Part shown: in pieces, positions 7,343-14,158 of the stretch
Position numbering within the stretch: the stretch's first letter is position 1
Layout of the letters: each line of letters opens with the position of its first letter
Source of the DNA: Microcaldota archaeon
GTDB lineage: Archaea; Micrarchaeota; Micrarchaeia; Anstonellales; Anstonellaceae
Direction: 5' to 3'
Length of the DNA: 15,177 nt
Assembly: GCA_021813025.1 (NCBI GenBank)
Contig: JAKAME010000034.1
Span: 1 to 15,177 of the forward strand
Notes under the pieces: generated by a model
Databases searched by the model: none
The model's input: the letters and a program-made list of their open reading frames with translations, nothing else
Told to the model about the DNA's origin: nothing
Position numbers and translations under genes: made by a program

Positions 7343-7804
7343 ATGCTCGGTCGCAAGGTGGAAGGGGCTCGTCCGGTCTCATTGGTGGAAGTCCGCCGCA
7401 TCCTCGAGCAGCGCTCAGGCGAGCCGGACTTCGGCTACGAGCAGCAGACCTCGCTTGACTACACCCGCAAGTTCGCCAAGCTCACGCCCGAAGACGCGGC
7501 CAAGCTCGAGAAGGAGCTGGCCGGCGAAGTCTCGGCCCTCAAGGCGGAGGCAATCGTGAAGCTTGTGGACATCCTGCCGACGCACTCTTCCACCATCATC
7601 GCCATCTGCGCCAAGGAGCGCATCACCCTCTCCGCCCCCCAGACGCAGAAATGTTTGGAAATCATCGCCAAGTTCCGCGAGCGCATGGTGGAGCCCCCGC
7701 CGGTGCCCCAAACTCCGGTCCCCGACGCGCCTGCGGCCGAAGCCGCCCCTGTCGAGGGCGCGAAGAAGGAAGAGGGAGCAAAGAAGGAATCCAAATCCAA
7801 ATAA
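7343..7804 (+). CDS. rpo4: DNA-directed RNA polymerase subunit Rpo4 (RpoF/Rpb4)
   Basis: Stalk subunit that pairs with Rpo7 on archaeal RNA polymerase. The core (residues ~1-116) fits the Rpb4/RpoF family: N-terminal VEGARPVSLVEVRRILEQRS, central SLDYTRKFAKLTPEDAAKLE (37-56), then the HRDC-like helices KLVDILPTHSSTIIAICAKE (73-92) and SAPQTQKCLEIIAKFRERM (97-115). A strong GGAGG at 7331-7335 lies 7 bases before the ATG. Residues 117-153 form an added proline/alanine-rich then Lys/Glu-rich tail (GAKKEEGAKKESKSK end) beyond the usual ~110-120-residue length, probably disordered. It lies 26 bases after eL21 and 47 bases before DUF655; the neighbourhood alone would predict rpo4 here. Confidence 0.94.
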   Translation: MLGRKVEGARPVSLVEVRRILEQRSGEPDFGYEQQTSLDYTRKFAKLTPEDAAKLEKELAGEVSALKAEAIVKLVDILPTHSSTIIAICAKERITLSAPQTQKCLEIIAKFRERMVEPPPVPQTPVPDAPAAEAAPVEGAKKEEGAKKESKSK

Positions 7805-7839
7805 GGCAGGAGCGCCCAAATCCAGTTTGAGTCGGATGC

Positions 7840-7845
7840 GAGGTG
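7840..7845 (+). promoter_or_regulatory. Shine-Dalgarno that favours the 7852 start of DUF655
   Basis: GAGGTG lies 6 bases before ATG 7852. The in-frame GTG at 7843 overlaps the site itself, and ATG 7858 is two codons further on. Confidence 0.45.
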
Positions 7846-7851
7846 GCATGC

Positions 7852-8415
7852 ATGGGAATGGAGGAGGAGTACGCATGGGTCATCGACTTCCTGCCCGGCG
7901 GCCGCTCGTCCGAGCGCTCAGGCGAGCCAATCGCGCAGCTGTGCGGCGAGCGCTTCTTCACCCTTTTTGAGGTCAGCGTAAAGCCCGGGCACATCCTTTC
8001 CTTCGGCCAGCGAATCTACATCGGGCAGGCCGAGCGCGCCGAAGTGGACCGCATCAAGAAACGGCTTTCCTTTGAGGAGCTCACAGGCACGGCACGCACC
8101 GAGCTGCCCAACTGCCTTGCAAAAATCCTGCAGTACCGCGAGGCGGACTTTGTGGGCTTTTTCAACCGTGCAGGCCCGCTCTCGGTGCGCCTGCACCAGC
8201 TCGAACTAATCAACGGAATCGGCAAGCGCCACCTGACGCAGATTCTGGAGGCGCGCGAGCAGAAGGCTTTCGAGAGCCTGGCAGACATCCACGCCCGCCT
8301 GCCCCTCATGCCCGACCCCACACAGCTTCTGGTAAACCGCATAATGGACGAGATGCAGGCCAAAGTGCACCAGCACTACCTCTTCGTGCGCCCGCCGCGG
8401 GCGGAAGACCGATAG
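7852..8415 (+). CDS. DUF655 protein (nucleic-acid-binding, HhH)
   Basis: An archaeal conserved protein of 187 residues. The N-terminal part (EEYAWVIDFLPGG..., residues 4-17, then HILSFGQRIYIG, 48-58) looks like an OB-fold-type beta barrel, and residues ~112-136 (RLHQLELINGIGKRHLTQIL) form a helix-hairpin-helix with the GIGK hairpin. Both imply RNA or DNA binding. DUF655 genes sit between rpo4 and ksgA in many archaea, as here, suggesting a role in ribosome maturation or transcription-translation coupling, but I know of no established biochemical function. It ends two bases before the ksgA ATG, so the two are almost certainly co-translated. Confidence 0.9.
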   Translation: MGMEEEYAWVIDFLPGGRSSERSGEPIAQLCGERFFTLFEVSVKPGHILSFGQRIYIGQAERAEVDRIKKRLSFEELTGTARTELPNCLAKILQYREADFVGFFNRAGPLSVRLHQLELINGIGKRHLTQILEAREQKAFESLADIHARLPLMPDPTQLLVNRIMDEMQAKVHQHYLFVRPPRAEDR

Positions 8416-8417
8416 GG

Positions 8418-9230
8418 ATGAAGAAAACAAGGCTCGCCTTCCCGCTCAAAAAATCCCGCTCCCAGCACTTCCTGCAAGACAAGGAAATCCTCCGCTTCGA
8501 GGCAGAGCGCTTGGAAGTTGAAGGCGAAGATGTATTGGAAATAGGCGCGGGCGACGGCAGGCTTTCCGAGCAGCTTCTTTCTCAGAATCCTTCCTCCCTC
8601 ACTCTTGTCGAGCTTGATGAGCGCTGGGCCGAGCATTCGAGAAAAAGATTTGCAAAAGATTCGCGCGTGAAAATCTTGTCGCAAGACATCCTTTCCCTCC
8701 CAGACTCTCCCGCGCCCGCCCCGCTCATTGCAGGAAACATCCCCTATCAAATCACCTCCTCCATCCTGCTCAAGCTTGGCCGATGGAAGCCCAAGCGCGC
8801 GCTCTTGTGCGTGCAAAAAGAAGTTGCCGAGCGCATCAGCGCCCCGCCCGGCACTTCGGAATACGGCAGGCTCTCCGTATTTGTGCAGGCCAATTTCGAG
8901 ACAAAGCTTCTTGGTGAGGTGGCGCGCGGGCTTTTCACCCCTCCCCCCAAAGTGGATTCGGCCCTCGTGCTGCTCACGCGCAAAAAAAGGCTAGCGCCCC
9001 TGCCTGCCCATTTCGAGACTCTCACGGCAGCCCTCTTCTCCCACCGCCTTCAAACCGTGGCCCATGCCCTCTTGGGCGAGCGCAGGCGCTGGGGCTGGAG
9101 CAAGGACGAGGCGCGCGAGCAGGCAGGCAGGCTTAAAATAAGCCGCAAGCGAGTGTTCGAACTGACTCCTGCCGAGGCGGCAAGCTTGGCGCAAATCCTG
9201 CCCGCCCCATCAGCAGGGCCTAATGAGTGA
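8418..9230 (+). CDS. ksgA: 16S rRNA dimethyladenosine transferase KsgA/Dim1
   Basis: S-adenosylmethionine-dependent enzyme that dimethylates the two adjacent adenines in the 3' terminal helix of 16S rRNA during small-subunit maturation. At 270 residues it has family length. Visible motifs: SRSQHFLQD (13-21), SAM motif I LEIGAGDGRLS (40-50), acidic motif II VELDE (64-68), QDIL (89-92), catalytic GNIPYQITSSIL (106-117; the N-x-P-Y motif) and FTPPPKVDSALV (173-184), with the helical C-terminal domain following. It follows DUF655 by two bases and overlaps the next gene's ATG through TGATG. Assignment is secure. Confidence 0.97.
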   Translation: MKKTRLAFPLKKSRSQHFLQDKEILRFEAERLEVEGEDVLEIGAGDGRLSEQLLSQNPSSLTLVELDERWAEHSRKRFAKDSRVKILSQDILSLPDSPAPAPLIAGNIPYQITSSILLKLGRWKPKRALLCVQKEVAERISAPPGTSEYGRLSVFVQANFETKLLGEVARGLFTPPPKVDSALVLLTRKKRLAPLPAHFETLTAALFSHRLQTVAHALLGERRRWGWSKDEAREQAGRLKISRKRVFELTPAEAASLAQILPAPSAGPNE

Positions 9231-9688
9231 TGCCCATGCGCTTCACGATGTTCCAGCCGTCCTCCCGCGCAGGGCCCTCATTCTCCCAGCGTCGCAATAG
9301 GCGCGTCTTCCTCTCCATCGCCGCGGCCGAAGTCGCGCTCCTGACCATGCTGTTGCTGCTTTTCCTGCGCCTGCGCTCCTCCATCGACCAGTCCCTGCTC
9401 CTCTCGCTCATCCTGCTGGTAATGGGGGTGCTCACCTACGGCTTCGTGCGCAGCGTGACGCTGGCCCAGTCGGCCCTCTTCCTCTGCACTCTGGGCGCCG
9501 AGGTGCTGCTCTACACCGGCCTGCCGCCCATGATGCTCTCCTTCTCCTCCATAAGCGTGCTTTCCACAGACCTGATGCCGCCGCTTTTCTTTGCCCTCGA
9601 CGTGCTCTTGGTGGTCTGGATTATGGGGCATGGGATGGGAAGCCTGCTTGAGGCCGAAGGCAAGGAGTCTTCGAATTCCAAAAAATAG
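9230..9688 (+). CDS. Four-helix membrane protein of unknown function
   Basis: I do not recognise this 152-residue protein. It has a basic N-terminus (QRRNRR, 20-25) and four hydrophobic segments at about residues 27-47, 56-73, 78-98 and 115-138, then a short charged tail (EAEGKESSNSKK). By the positive-inside rule the N-terminus, and with four helices also the C-terminus, should be cytoplasmic. It contains no obvious catalytic motif. The ATG at 9230 overlaps the ksgA stop (TGATG), marking it as the last gene of the eL21 cluster; GTG 9227 and ATG 9236 are alternative starts. In many archaea the gene after ksgA is a HemK/PrmC-type methyltransferase; it is not here. The reading is supported by coupling and by the consistent hydrophobic pattern. 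Confidence 0.72.
   Translation: MPMRFTMFQPSSRAGPSFSQRRNRRVFLSIAAAEVALLTMLLLLFLRLRSSIDQSLLLSLILLVMGVLTYGFVRSVTLAQSALFLCTLGAEVLLYTGLPPMMLSFSSISVLSTDLMPPLFFALDVLLVVWIMGHGMGSLLEAEGKESSNSKK
9680..9685 (-). terminator. T-run terminator candidate for the 9721-10668 gene
   Basis: Six consecutive A on the plus strand read as T6 on the minus strand, about 36 bases past that gene's stop. Archaeal termination often uses such T-runs without a hairpin. It overlaps the last codons of the convergent membrane-protein gene. Confidence 0.35.
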
Positions 9689-9692
9689 ACTC

Positions 9693-9697
9693 TTTTT
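9693..9697 (+). terminator. T-run terminator candidate for the eL21-ksgA operon
   Basis: T5 (in CTCTTTTTC) lies 5 bases after the stop of the four-helix membrane protein, the last plus-strand gene before the convergent unit. Short, so tentative. Confidence 0.35.
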
Positions 9698-9720
9698 CAG
9701 CCGCGCCAAGCTTGCCGCTT

Positions 9721-10668
9721 TCAGGATTCCGCCCGCTTCAGCCGCCGCCGGCAAGCGCCGGCAGAAGAGTTCTTTCCTCCTGCCGCCCCCGCTTTCTTTT
9801 CCCCCGCTTCTCCTTCCTCTTCCCCTCCGGCCTCCTCCCCAATGGCAAGTTTCATCTCATCCTTCGCCCTCTCCAGCCTGCTCACTCCCTCGCGCACCAC
9901 CAGCTCCTCCCGCTTTCCATCAAGCTCGAATGATGCGCGCGCCTCTCCTTCCCCGCTCTCTGTTTCATGCCTCATTTCCATGCTCTGCCCTGCAGCCAAG
10001 TGCGCGCGCTTGAGGCGCCTCACGCGCCCCTCCCCGCTTCCCCTCGCGCCCCCGGCAGGCCAGCCCATGCCTTCCTCTCCGACCTCCTCCAAAACCACAT
10101 GCTCAAGCGGCCTTGTGCCTGCGCGCAAACGCACTCTCACTTTCCCATCCATCCATCTTCTTTCCAGCATCGGCGCCTGCGCAGAAGGCGCGCGAAGCAC
10201 AAGATAATAGGCAGCCGCTGCCGCCAGAGCAAGCAAAACAAGCATCGTGCCCAAACCGGCGAGTCCGCCGGCGTTAAAGAAGAGGGAGCCTCCCTGCTCA
10301 AAACCGCCTTCAGCCTTCCCATCCGTTGTTCCCCCCTCCTCCACAGTAACATTCCAGCGCCTCTCGCCAATGCGCACCTCCCATCTCCCGGCCCTGTCCA
10401 TCAGATAGCTCGCCTGCCCGCCAGAAAGCGCCAGCTCGATGCGCGCGCCGTCTGGCGAGACAAGGGTGATGTTAGCCGGCATGCTTTCATTTTCCACCAG
10501 CACTTCCAGCCTCTCGCCCAAAGAGGGATGGCTGAGCAAAACTTCGGCCGAGAGTGGGGCGGCCAGAAACAGAAGCATGCACATAAGAGCGGATATTCCG
10601 GCTCGTTCGGCCCATGCAGCGCTCCCCGCTTCTCGTTCGGCCCCTCCGGCTCTCCCTCGTCTGGCCAT
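9721..10668 (-). CDS. Signal-peptide, single-pass membrane protein, unknown function
   Basis: An unrecognised 315-residue protein with clear topology. A signal peptide covers residues ~1-41 (charged n-region, hydrophobic GISALMCMLLFLAAPLS, likely cut after LSA). Residues ~42-130 form a small outside domain with beta-strand character (GRWEVRIGERRWNVTVEE) and three N-x-S/T sequons at N60, N66 and N106, typical of archaeal N-glycosylated surface proteins. A transmembrane helix spans ~136-158 (LAGLGTMLVLLALAAAAAYY). The cytoplasmic part (~160-315) is highly charged: a possible beta region (KVRVRLRAGTRPLEHVVLEE) and a Glu/Gly/Lys-rich tail from ~265 that is likely coiled or disordered. The ATG at 10668 lies about 29 bases after a TATA-like box. 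It faces the four-helix membrane gene and diverges from purE. Confidence 0.72.
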   Translation of the reverse strand: MARRGRAGGAEREAGSAAWAERAGISALMCMLLFLAAPLSAEVLLSHPSLGERLEVLVENESMPANITLVSPDGARIELALSGGQASYLMDRAGRWEVRIGERRWNVTVEEGGTTDGKAEGGFEQGGSLFFNAGGLAGLGTMLVLLALAAAAAYYLVLRAPSAQAPMLERRWMDGKVRVRLRAGTRPLEHVVLEEVGEEGMGWPAGGARGSGEGRVRRLKRAHLAAGQSMEMRHETESGEGEARASFELDGKREELVVREGVSRLERAKDEMKLAIGEEAGGEEEGEAGEKKAGAAGGKNSSAGACRRRLKRAES

Positions 10669-10693
10669 ATCCTCAGCCTGTGCTGCCCATTAG

Positions 10694-10700
10694 TTTTATA
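10694..10700. promoter_or_regulatory. Shared TATA-like element between the membrane protein gene and purE
   Basis: TTTTATA on the plus strand is centred 26 bases before the purE ATG, ideal for a leaderless message. On the minus strand it reads TATAAAA, centred 29 bases before the ATG of the divergent gene. No other TATA-like sequence lies in this 54-base gap. Confidence 0.48.
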
Positions 10701-10722
10701 GCCTCTGGCGCGCTCCCTCTCC

Positions 10723-11217
10723 ATGGTGAAACCCATGTCGTCCTCCAAACCCCTTGTCGGCATACTGATGGGCAGCAAATCCGATTTGGAAGTCATGTCA
10801 GAGGCGGCGAAAGTGCTGGGCGAGTTCGGCATTGCGCACGAGATGAAGGTGGCCTCTGCCCACCGCACTCCGGAGCTTGTGCACGAATACGTGTCAGGCG
10901 CGAGGGGGCGGGGAGTCAGAATAATCATCGCAGGGGCCGGCGGGGCCGCGCACCTTGCCGGCGTGTGCGCCGCCCACACCATACTGCCCGTTATTGGCGT
11001 GCCGGTGGAGTCGAAGTCCCTCAAGGGCATGGACTCTCTTCTGTCCACCGTGCAGATGCCCCCAGGAGTGCCGGTGGCGTGCGTGGGCATCAATGCGGCC
11101 AAGAATGCCGGCCTGCTCGCCGTTCAGATGCTGGCGCTTGAGGACAGGGAGCTGGCTGGCAAATTGACTGCCTACCGCAAGAAGATGGGCGACGAAATCC
11201 GCTCAATCCGGCTTTAG
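10723..11217 (+). CDS. purE: N5-carboxyaminoimidazole ribonucleotide mutase PurE (class I)
   Basis: Purine biosynthesis enzyme that produces CAIR (4-carboxyaminoimidazole ribonucleotide), the substrate of PurC. Length (164) is normal for a stand-alone PurE. Motifs: GSKSDLEVM (17-25, nucleotide-phosphate binding), SAHRTP (45-50, catalytic histidine loop), GAGGAAHLAGVCAAHT (71-86), IGVPV (91-95) and LLSTVQMPPGVPVACVGIN (106-124). The SAHRTP and GAGGAAHL forms point to class I (uses N5-CAIR from PurK) rather than class II, though no purK is in the window. ATG 10723 is chosen from its TATA spacing. Downstream lies an unknown gene, then purC on the opposite strand. Confidence 0.96.
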   Translation: MVKPMSSSKPLVGILMGSKSDLEVMSEAAKVLGEFGIAHEMKVASAHRTPELVHEYVSGARGRGVRIIIAGAGGAAHLAGVCAAHTILPVIGVPVESKSLKGMDSLLSTVQMPPGVPVACVGINAAKNAGLLAVQMLALEDRELAGKLTAYRKKMGDEIRSIRL

Positions 11218-11309
11218 GGATAGGAATAAAAATCCGGAAGTTTCCATACCTCCAGAAGGAAGACGATAGGCAAAAGAGCGGACAAATGGATTTCAGGGGT
11301 TCAGTCCAA

Positions 11310-11324
11310 CCCAGCCAAGCTGGG
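11310..11324 (+). other. Small inverted repeat upstream of the unknown 272-residue gene
   Basis: CCCAGC-CAA-GCTGGG forms a perfect 6-bp stem with a 3-base loop, ending 16 bases before the ATG at 11341 and just ahead of the AGAGGCG ribosome-binding site. It has no following T-run, so it does not look like a terminator for purE. It might influence translation or be chance. Confidence 0.3.
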
Positions 11325-11340
11325 AGCAAGAGGCGTTTGT

Positions 11341-12159
11341 ATGACAAATAACATGTCAACCTCCAGTGGGCGCGCGCCTGCGTGGCAGTGGTTCGGCCAG
11401 TTTATGGTCCCAACCCCGGGTCCCCCGGTTTTCAGGGCAGTGCCAGCCGTCCCCTCAGCCGCGCTGCTGTCCGCGCGGAAGGACGATGCGCCCATCAAAA
11501 CCCGCTTTGGTTTTGAGGCCACCCTCCTTCATGCAAACGAGCAGGGGAAAACCCTCATGCCCAATCCTGCAGTTGATTGCCTGATAAAGGAAAAGGCCCT
11601 GCCTCCCGACCTGGCCGACTGGGAGCTGTTTGTCCGCACCGGCACGCTGGTGGCCTACGGCCCCAGCGACGGACGGCACATCGTCGTTCCCGTGCCGGGG
11701 GCGGATGGCCAGTTTTACCTAATCCCCCACCCGCCAGAATACGCCAAAACCGGCGAGCGGTTCAAGCACCGCCAGCTGGTGTTTGCCACCCACGGATTTG
11801 AGGAGGACCTGAATCCATTCTTCCAAATCCACCATGACGGCAACTACCGTGTCATGAAATTCTCGCGCGAGGAGCACCTCCACCACCTCATCGTCCCCGC
11901 TTTTGATAACGATGCGCGCAGCTATCTGGACGGGAGCCCCTCCGGCATTCCCACGCTGGACAGCGGGACGGAGTGGCGCACCGTGGTGCGCCAAAAGGAG
12001 GGCGAGAGCTTCGTCGGCTTCATCGCCCGCTACACCCACTCCAACAACCGCCCCGAATACGTGGTGCACATGGCCCTGCCGCCCGATGCCCCCGCGCCTG
12101 CCCTGGTGTACGACTGCGAGGTGCCTGCAGTCGAGTCGTTCGTCTCGCTCGATTATTAG
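11341..12159 (+). CDS. Unrecognised soluble protein, 272 residues
   Basis: I do not recognise this protein and see no catalytic motif of a known family. It lacks a signal peptide and transmembrane segments. Residues ~1-45 are proline/alanine-rich and probably flexible; from ~50 it looks like a globular, beta-rich protein (FGFEATLLHANEQGKTLMP; WELFVRTGTLVAYGPSDGR; HIVVPVPGADGQFYLIPHPP). A histidine-rich patch, FQIHHDGNY and EEHLHHLIVPAF (~163-190), could bind metal. A possible repeat of theme is GxLVAYGPSDGRHIVVPV versus EYVVHMALPPDAP. ATG 11341 follows AGAGGCG by about 6 bases; ATG 11353 is an alternative. The gene begins 123 bases after purE and its stop overlaps the convergent purC stop by four bases. 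A link to purine synthesis is only suggested by position. Confidence 0.7.
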   Translation: MTNNMSTSSGRAPAWQWFGQFMVPTPGPPVFRAVPAVPSAALLSARKDDAPIKTRFGFEATLLHANEQGKTLMPNPAVDCLIKEKALPPDLADWELFVRTGTLVAYGPSDGRHIVVPVPGADGQFYLIPHPPEYAKTGERFKHRQLVFATHGFEEDLNPFFQIHHDGNYRVMKFSREEHLHHLIVPAFDNDARSYLDGSPSGIPTLDSGTEWRTVVRQKEGESFVGFIARYTHSNNRPEYVVHMALPPDAPAPALVYDCEVPAVESFVSLDY

Positions 12160-13031
12160 CGCGCGAACTTCTGGCCGCTCACGCGCTCGTATCCTTCGAT
12201 GTATTTCTCGCTTGTTTTGGCGATTATTTCCGCCGGCAGCTTCGGGGCAGGAGGCTTCTTGTCCCATCCAACGCTTTCCAGATAGTCGCGCACGAACTGC
12301 TTGTCGAACGATGGCGGGCTTATGCCCTCGCTATACGACACGACCGGCCAGTAGCGGCTGGAGTCCGGCGTGAGCACCTCGTCAATGAGTATTATCTCGT
12401 CCTCGTATGTTCCGAACTCGAGCTTTGTGTCAGCCAAAATTATCCCCCTGATTGCGGCATGGTGCGCCGCCTTCTCGTAAATTGAAATGGTCTTTTCCTC
12501 GATTTCGTCAAACACATCCGCGCCCACCAGCTTGGCCGCATCCTCTTTTGTTATGTTCTCGTCATGCCCGCTCGTGGCCTTTGTTGATGGCGTGAAAATC
12601 GGCTCAGGCAGCTTGGCCGCCTGCTTGAGGCCGGCGGGCAGCTCATGGCCGCAAATCATGCCCGTCTTCTGGTAATCCTTCCATCCGCTGCCTGCAATAT
12701 AGCCCCGCACCACGCACTCTATGGGCAGCGGCTTTGCCCTCACCACCCTCATGGCGCGCCTCTCCAATTGTTCAGGGCGGTTTCGCAATTCGGGGGGCAG
12801 CTTCAGGGGCAGCAAATGGTTTTTCACGCCTTTCAGGAAATCAAACCAAAACAGCGACAATTCGGTGAGCACCGCCCCCTTGTAGGGAATGCCCTGCGAA
12901 AACACAACATCAAATGCGGACAGCCTGTCTGTGGCAACCATGAGCAGATTCTCGCCAAGCTCGTAGGTGTCCCTCACCTTGCCTTTCGAGAATTGTTTGA
13001 GCGGAAGACTGGTTTGCATAATCACTTCCAT
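12156..13031 (-). CDS. purC: SAICAR synthetase PurC
   Basis: ATP-dependent ligase joining CAIR and aspartate to make SAICAR in de novo purine synthesis. Signature motifs: KGKVRDTYEL (16-25, ATP-binding start), TDRLSAFDVV (34-43), PLPIECVVRGYIAGSGWKDY (101-120), FTPSTKATSGHDENI (146-160), LADTKLEFG (199-207) and IDEVLTPDSSRYW (216-228). At 291 residues it is the long form, whose motifs (TPSTK, GSGWKDY) resemble yeast ADE1 more than the ~240-residue bacterial type. GGGGGTG precedes ATG 13031 by about 6 bases; ATG 13019 is a less likely start. It lies 16 bases downstream of the UbiA gene and is probably co-transcribed with it. Convergent with the unknown gene by a four-base overlap of stops. Confidence 0.97.
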   Translation of the reverse strand: MEVIMQTSLPLKQFSKGKVRDTYELGENLLMVATDRLSAFDVVFSQGIPYKGAVLTELSLFWFDFLKGVKNHLLPLKLPPELRNRPEQLERRAMRVVRAKPLPIECVVRGYIAGSGWKDYQKTGMICGHELPAGLKQAAKLPEPIFTPSTKATSGHDENITKEDAAKLVGADVFDEIEEKTISIYEKAAHHAAIRGIILADTKLEFGTYEDEIILIDEVLTPDSSRYWPVVSYSEGISPPSFDKQFVRDYLESVGWDKKPPAPKLPAEIIAKTSEKYIEGYERVSGQKFAR

Positions 13032-13047
13032 TCAATTCACCCCCGCA

Positions 13048-14106
13048 TCAAATCAAAACAGCCAGAGCCACTGCCGCCAGCGCCAGCATGAGCGCGTATA
13101 ACGTGGTTTTTCTCATGCGCTCAAGCCCTCCGGGCTTGGGCACGCCGCCCATCAGCTCAATCGCGTTGGCAAGATAAGCAAGGCCGGAGACGGCTAACAG
13201 GCCCAAGGACGGGATATTCCATGCCGGCCCCCCCGGCGCAGTGACCAGCCACAAGAGGCTTGCGCAGAAACCGGCAGCCAGCAGGCCGGCCAGAATGAGG
13301 GCAGCCCTCGCCCCTATGAGTATTGGCAGATGTTTCGAGCCGCGCGCCGCCCTGTCGCCCTTCATGTCCTGCACGCTCTTGATGAGCTCGCGCGAGAGGC
13401 CGGCGAAAAAGGCGCCGGCTGTGAGCCAGAGAATCGGAGCGGGCAACGCGAGGAAAATAGTCAGGGGCGAAGCTGCCAGTAACAGCAGCATCTGCCATCC
13501 AGCCCCCATCATATTTCCAAGGCCCGGCGCGTCTTGGAACATGACAGCCCCGGCCCCGAACGGAAACGCAATCGCCATGGACAGCGCAATGTAGGCATTT
13601 CCGATGAGCGGCCAGTCTTTGAGTCTGTAATTGTAAGCAACCGAGAGAAGCGCGAAAAGGGTGGCAATAACTCCGCATATTGGGCTGAGCAGCCAGCCCG
13701 CCGCGATGCCAGCGAGGTAGCCGGCAGCGGCCGTCCAAGCCGCAATATGGGGAGAGAGCGCGCCCGACACAAGCGGCCGTTCTTTTCGCCCATTCTTCCT
13801 GTCCGTCTCGATGTCGAAATAGTCGTTGAGCGCGAACGAGGCGATGTTGATGAAGAAGGGCACGGCCAGCGCCAAGAACCACACTTCGAGCGCCGGCCAA
13901 GGCCAGAAACCCAAATAACTGCCCCCACCTCTGCCGCCTGTGATGGGAATGACATGTGGCAGGTAGAGAATCAACAACATCGCCACCGCCACGCCGGCCA
14001 CGCTCATGAGCGCGTGCTCTATTCGCACTAGCTTGAGCCAAGCCCTTAGAGGGTTTGGCGATTGGGCGCCCGCCCGCGCAAACGGCTTTTTCCCCCCTTT
14101 TTCCAC
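13048..14106 (-). CDS. UbiA-family prenyltransferase, probable DGGGP synthase
   Basis: Integral membrane prenyltransferase. The first aspartate-rich motif is NDYFDIETD (N99, D100, D103, D107 counted from the GTG at 14121), followed by RKNGRKERPLVSGAL; the second is ELIKSVQDMKGDRAARG (D252, D256). About eight or nine hydrophobic segments are seen. In archaea the usual member is digeranylgeranylglyceryl phosphate synthase, which adds the second geranylgeranyl chain to make ether lipids; the DIETDRKN form fits, but a quinone-type substrate cannot be excluded. The frame opens at GTG 14121, but a TATA box at 14128-14134 is only ten bases away; GTG 14106, 25 bases from its centre, is preferred. The N-terminus is Lys/Arg-rich. 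Together with purC it forms a minus-strand unit. Confidence 0.9.
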   Translation of the reverse strand: MEKGGKKPFARAGAQSPNPLRAWLKLVRIEHALMSVAGVAVAMLLILYLPHVIPITGGRGGGSYLGFWPWPALEVWFLALAVPFFINIASFALNDYFDIETDRKNGRKERPLVSGALSPHIAAWTAAAGYLAGIAAGWLLSPICGVIATLFALLSVAYNYRLKDWPLIGNAYIALSMAIAFPFGAGAVMFQDAPGLGNMMGAGWQMLLLLAASPLTIFLALPAPILWLTAGAFFAGLSRELIKSVQDMKGDRAARGSKHLPILIGARAALILAGLLAAGFCASLLWLVTAPGGPAWNIPSLGLLAVSGLAYLANAIELMGGVPKPGGLERMRKTTLYALMLALAAVALAVLI

Positions 14107-14127
14107 GTCGGGCTTTCGCACGCAAGG

Positions 14128-14134
14128 TATTTAA
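14128..14134. promoter_or_regulatory. Shared TATA-like element between ubiA-like gene and speB
   Basis: TATTTAA on plus (TTAAATA on minus) is centred 28 bases before the speB ATG and 25 bases before the GTG at 14106 of the prenyltransferase. The purine-rich GCAAGG before it on the plus strand resembles a BRE, slightly favouring speB. Confidence 0.48.
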
Positions 14135-14158
14135 CGCTCAAGCTCGCCAATTTCATGT

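Noticed and set aside
9747..9762. GCCGGC-AAGC-GCCGGC inverted repeat as a terminator
   Set aside because: It lies inside the last codons of the minus-strand gene, before its stop, with no adjacent T-run. Likely a chance GC-rich palindrome.
9967..10701. A 244-codon plus-strand frame opposite the single-pass membrane protein
   Set aside because: The minus-strand frame has signal peptide, membrane helix and promoter; this one has low-complexity Pro/Arg/His content and no start context.
13157..14125. A 322-codon minus-strand frame overlapping the prenyltransferase in another frame
   Set aside because: The overlapping frame with NDYFDIETD and membrane helices is the real gene; this one is Arg/His-rich with no recognisable motif.
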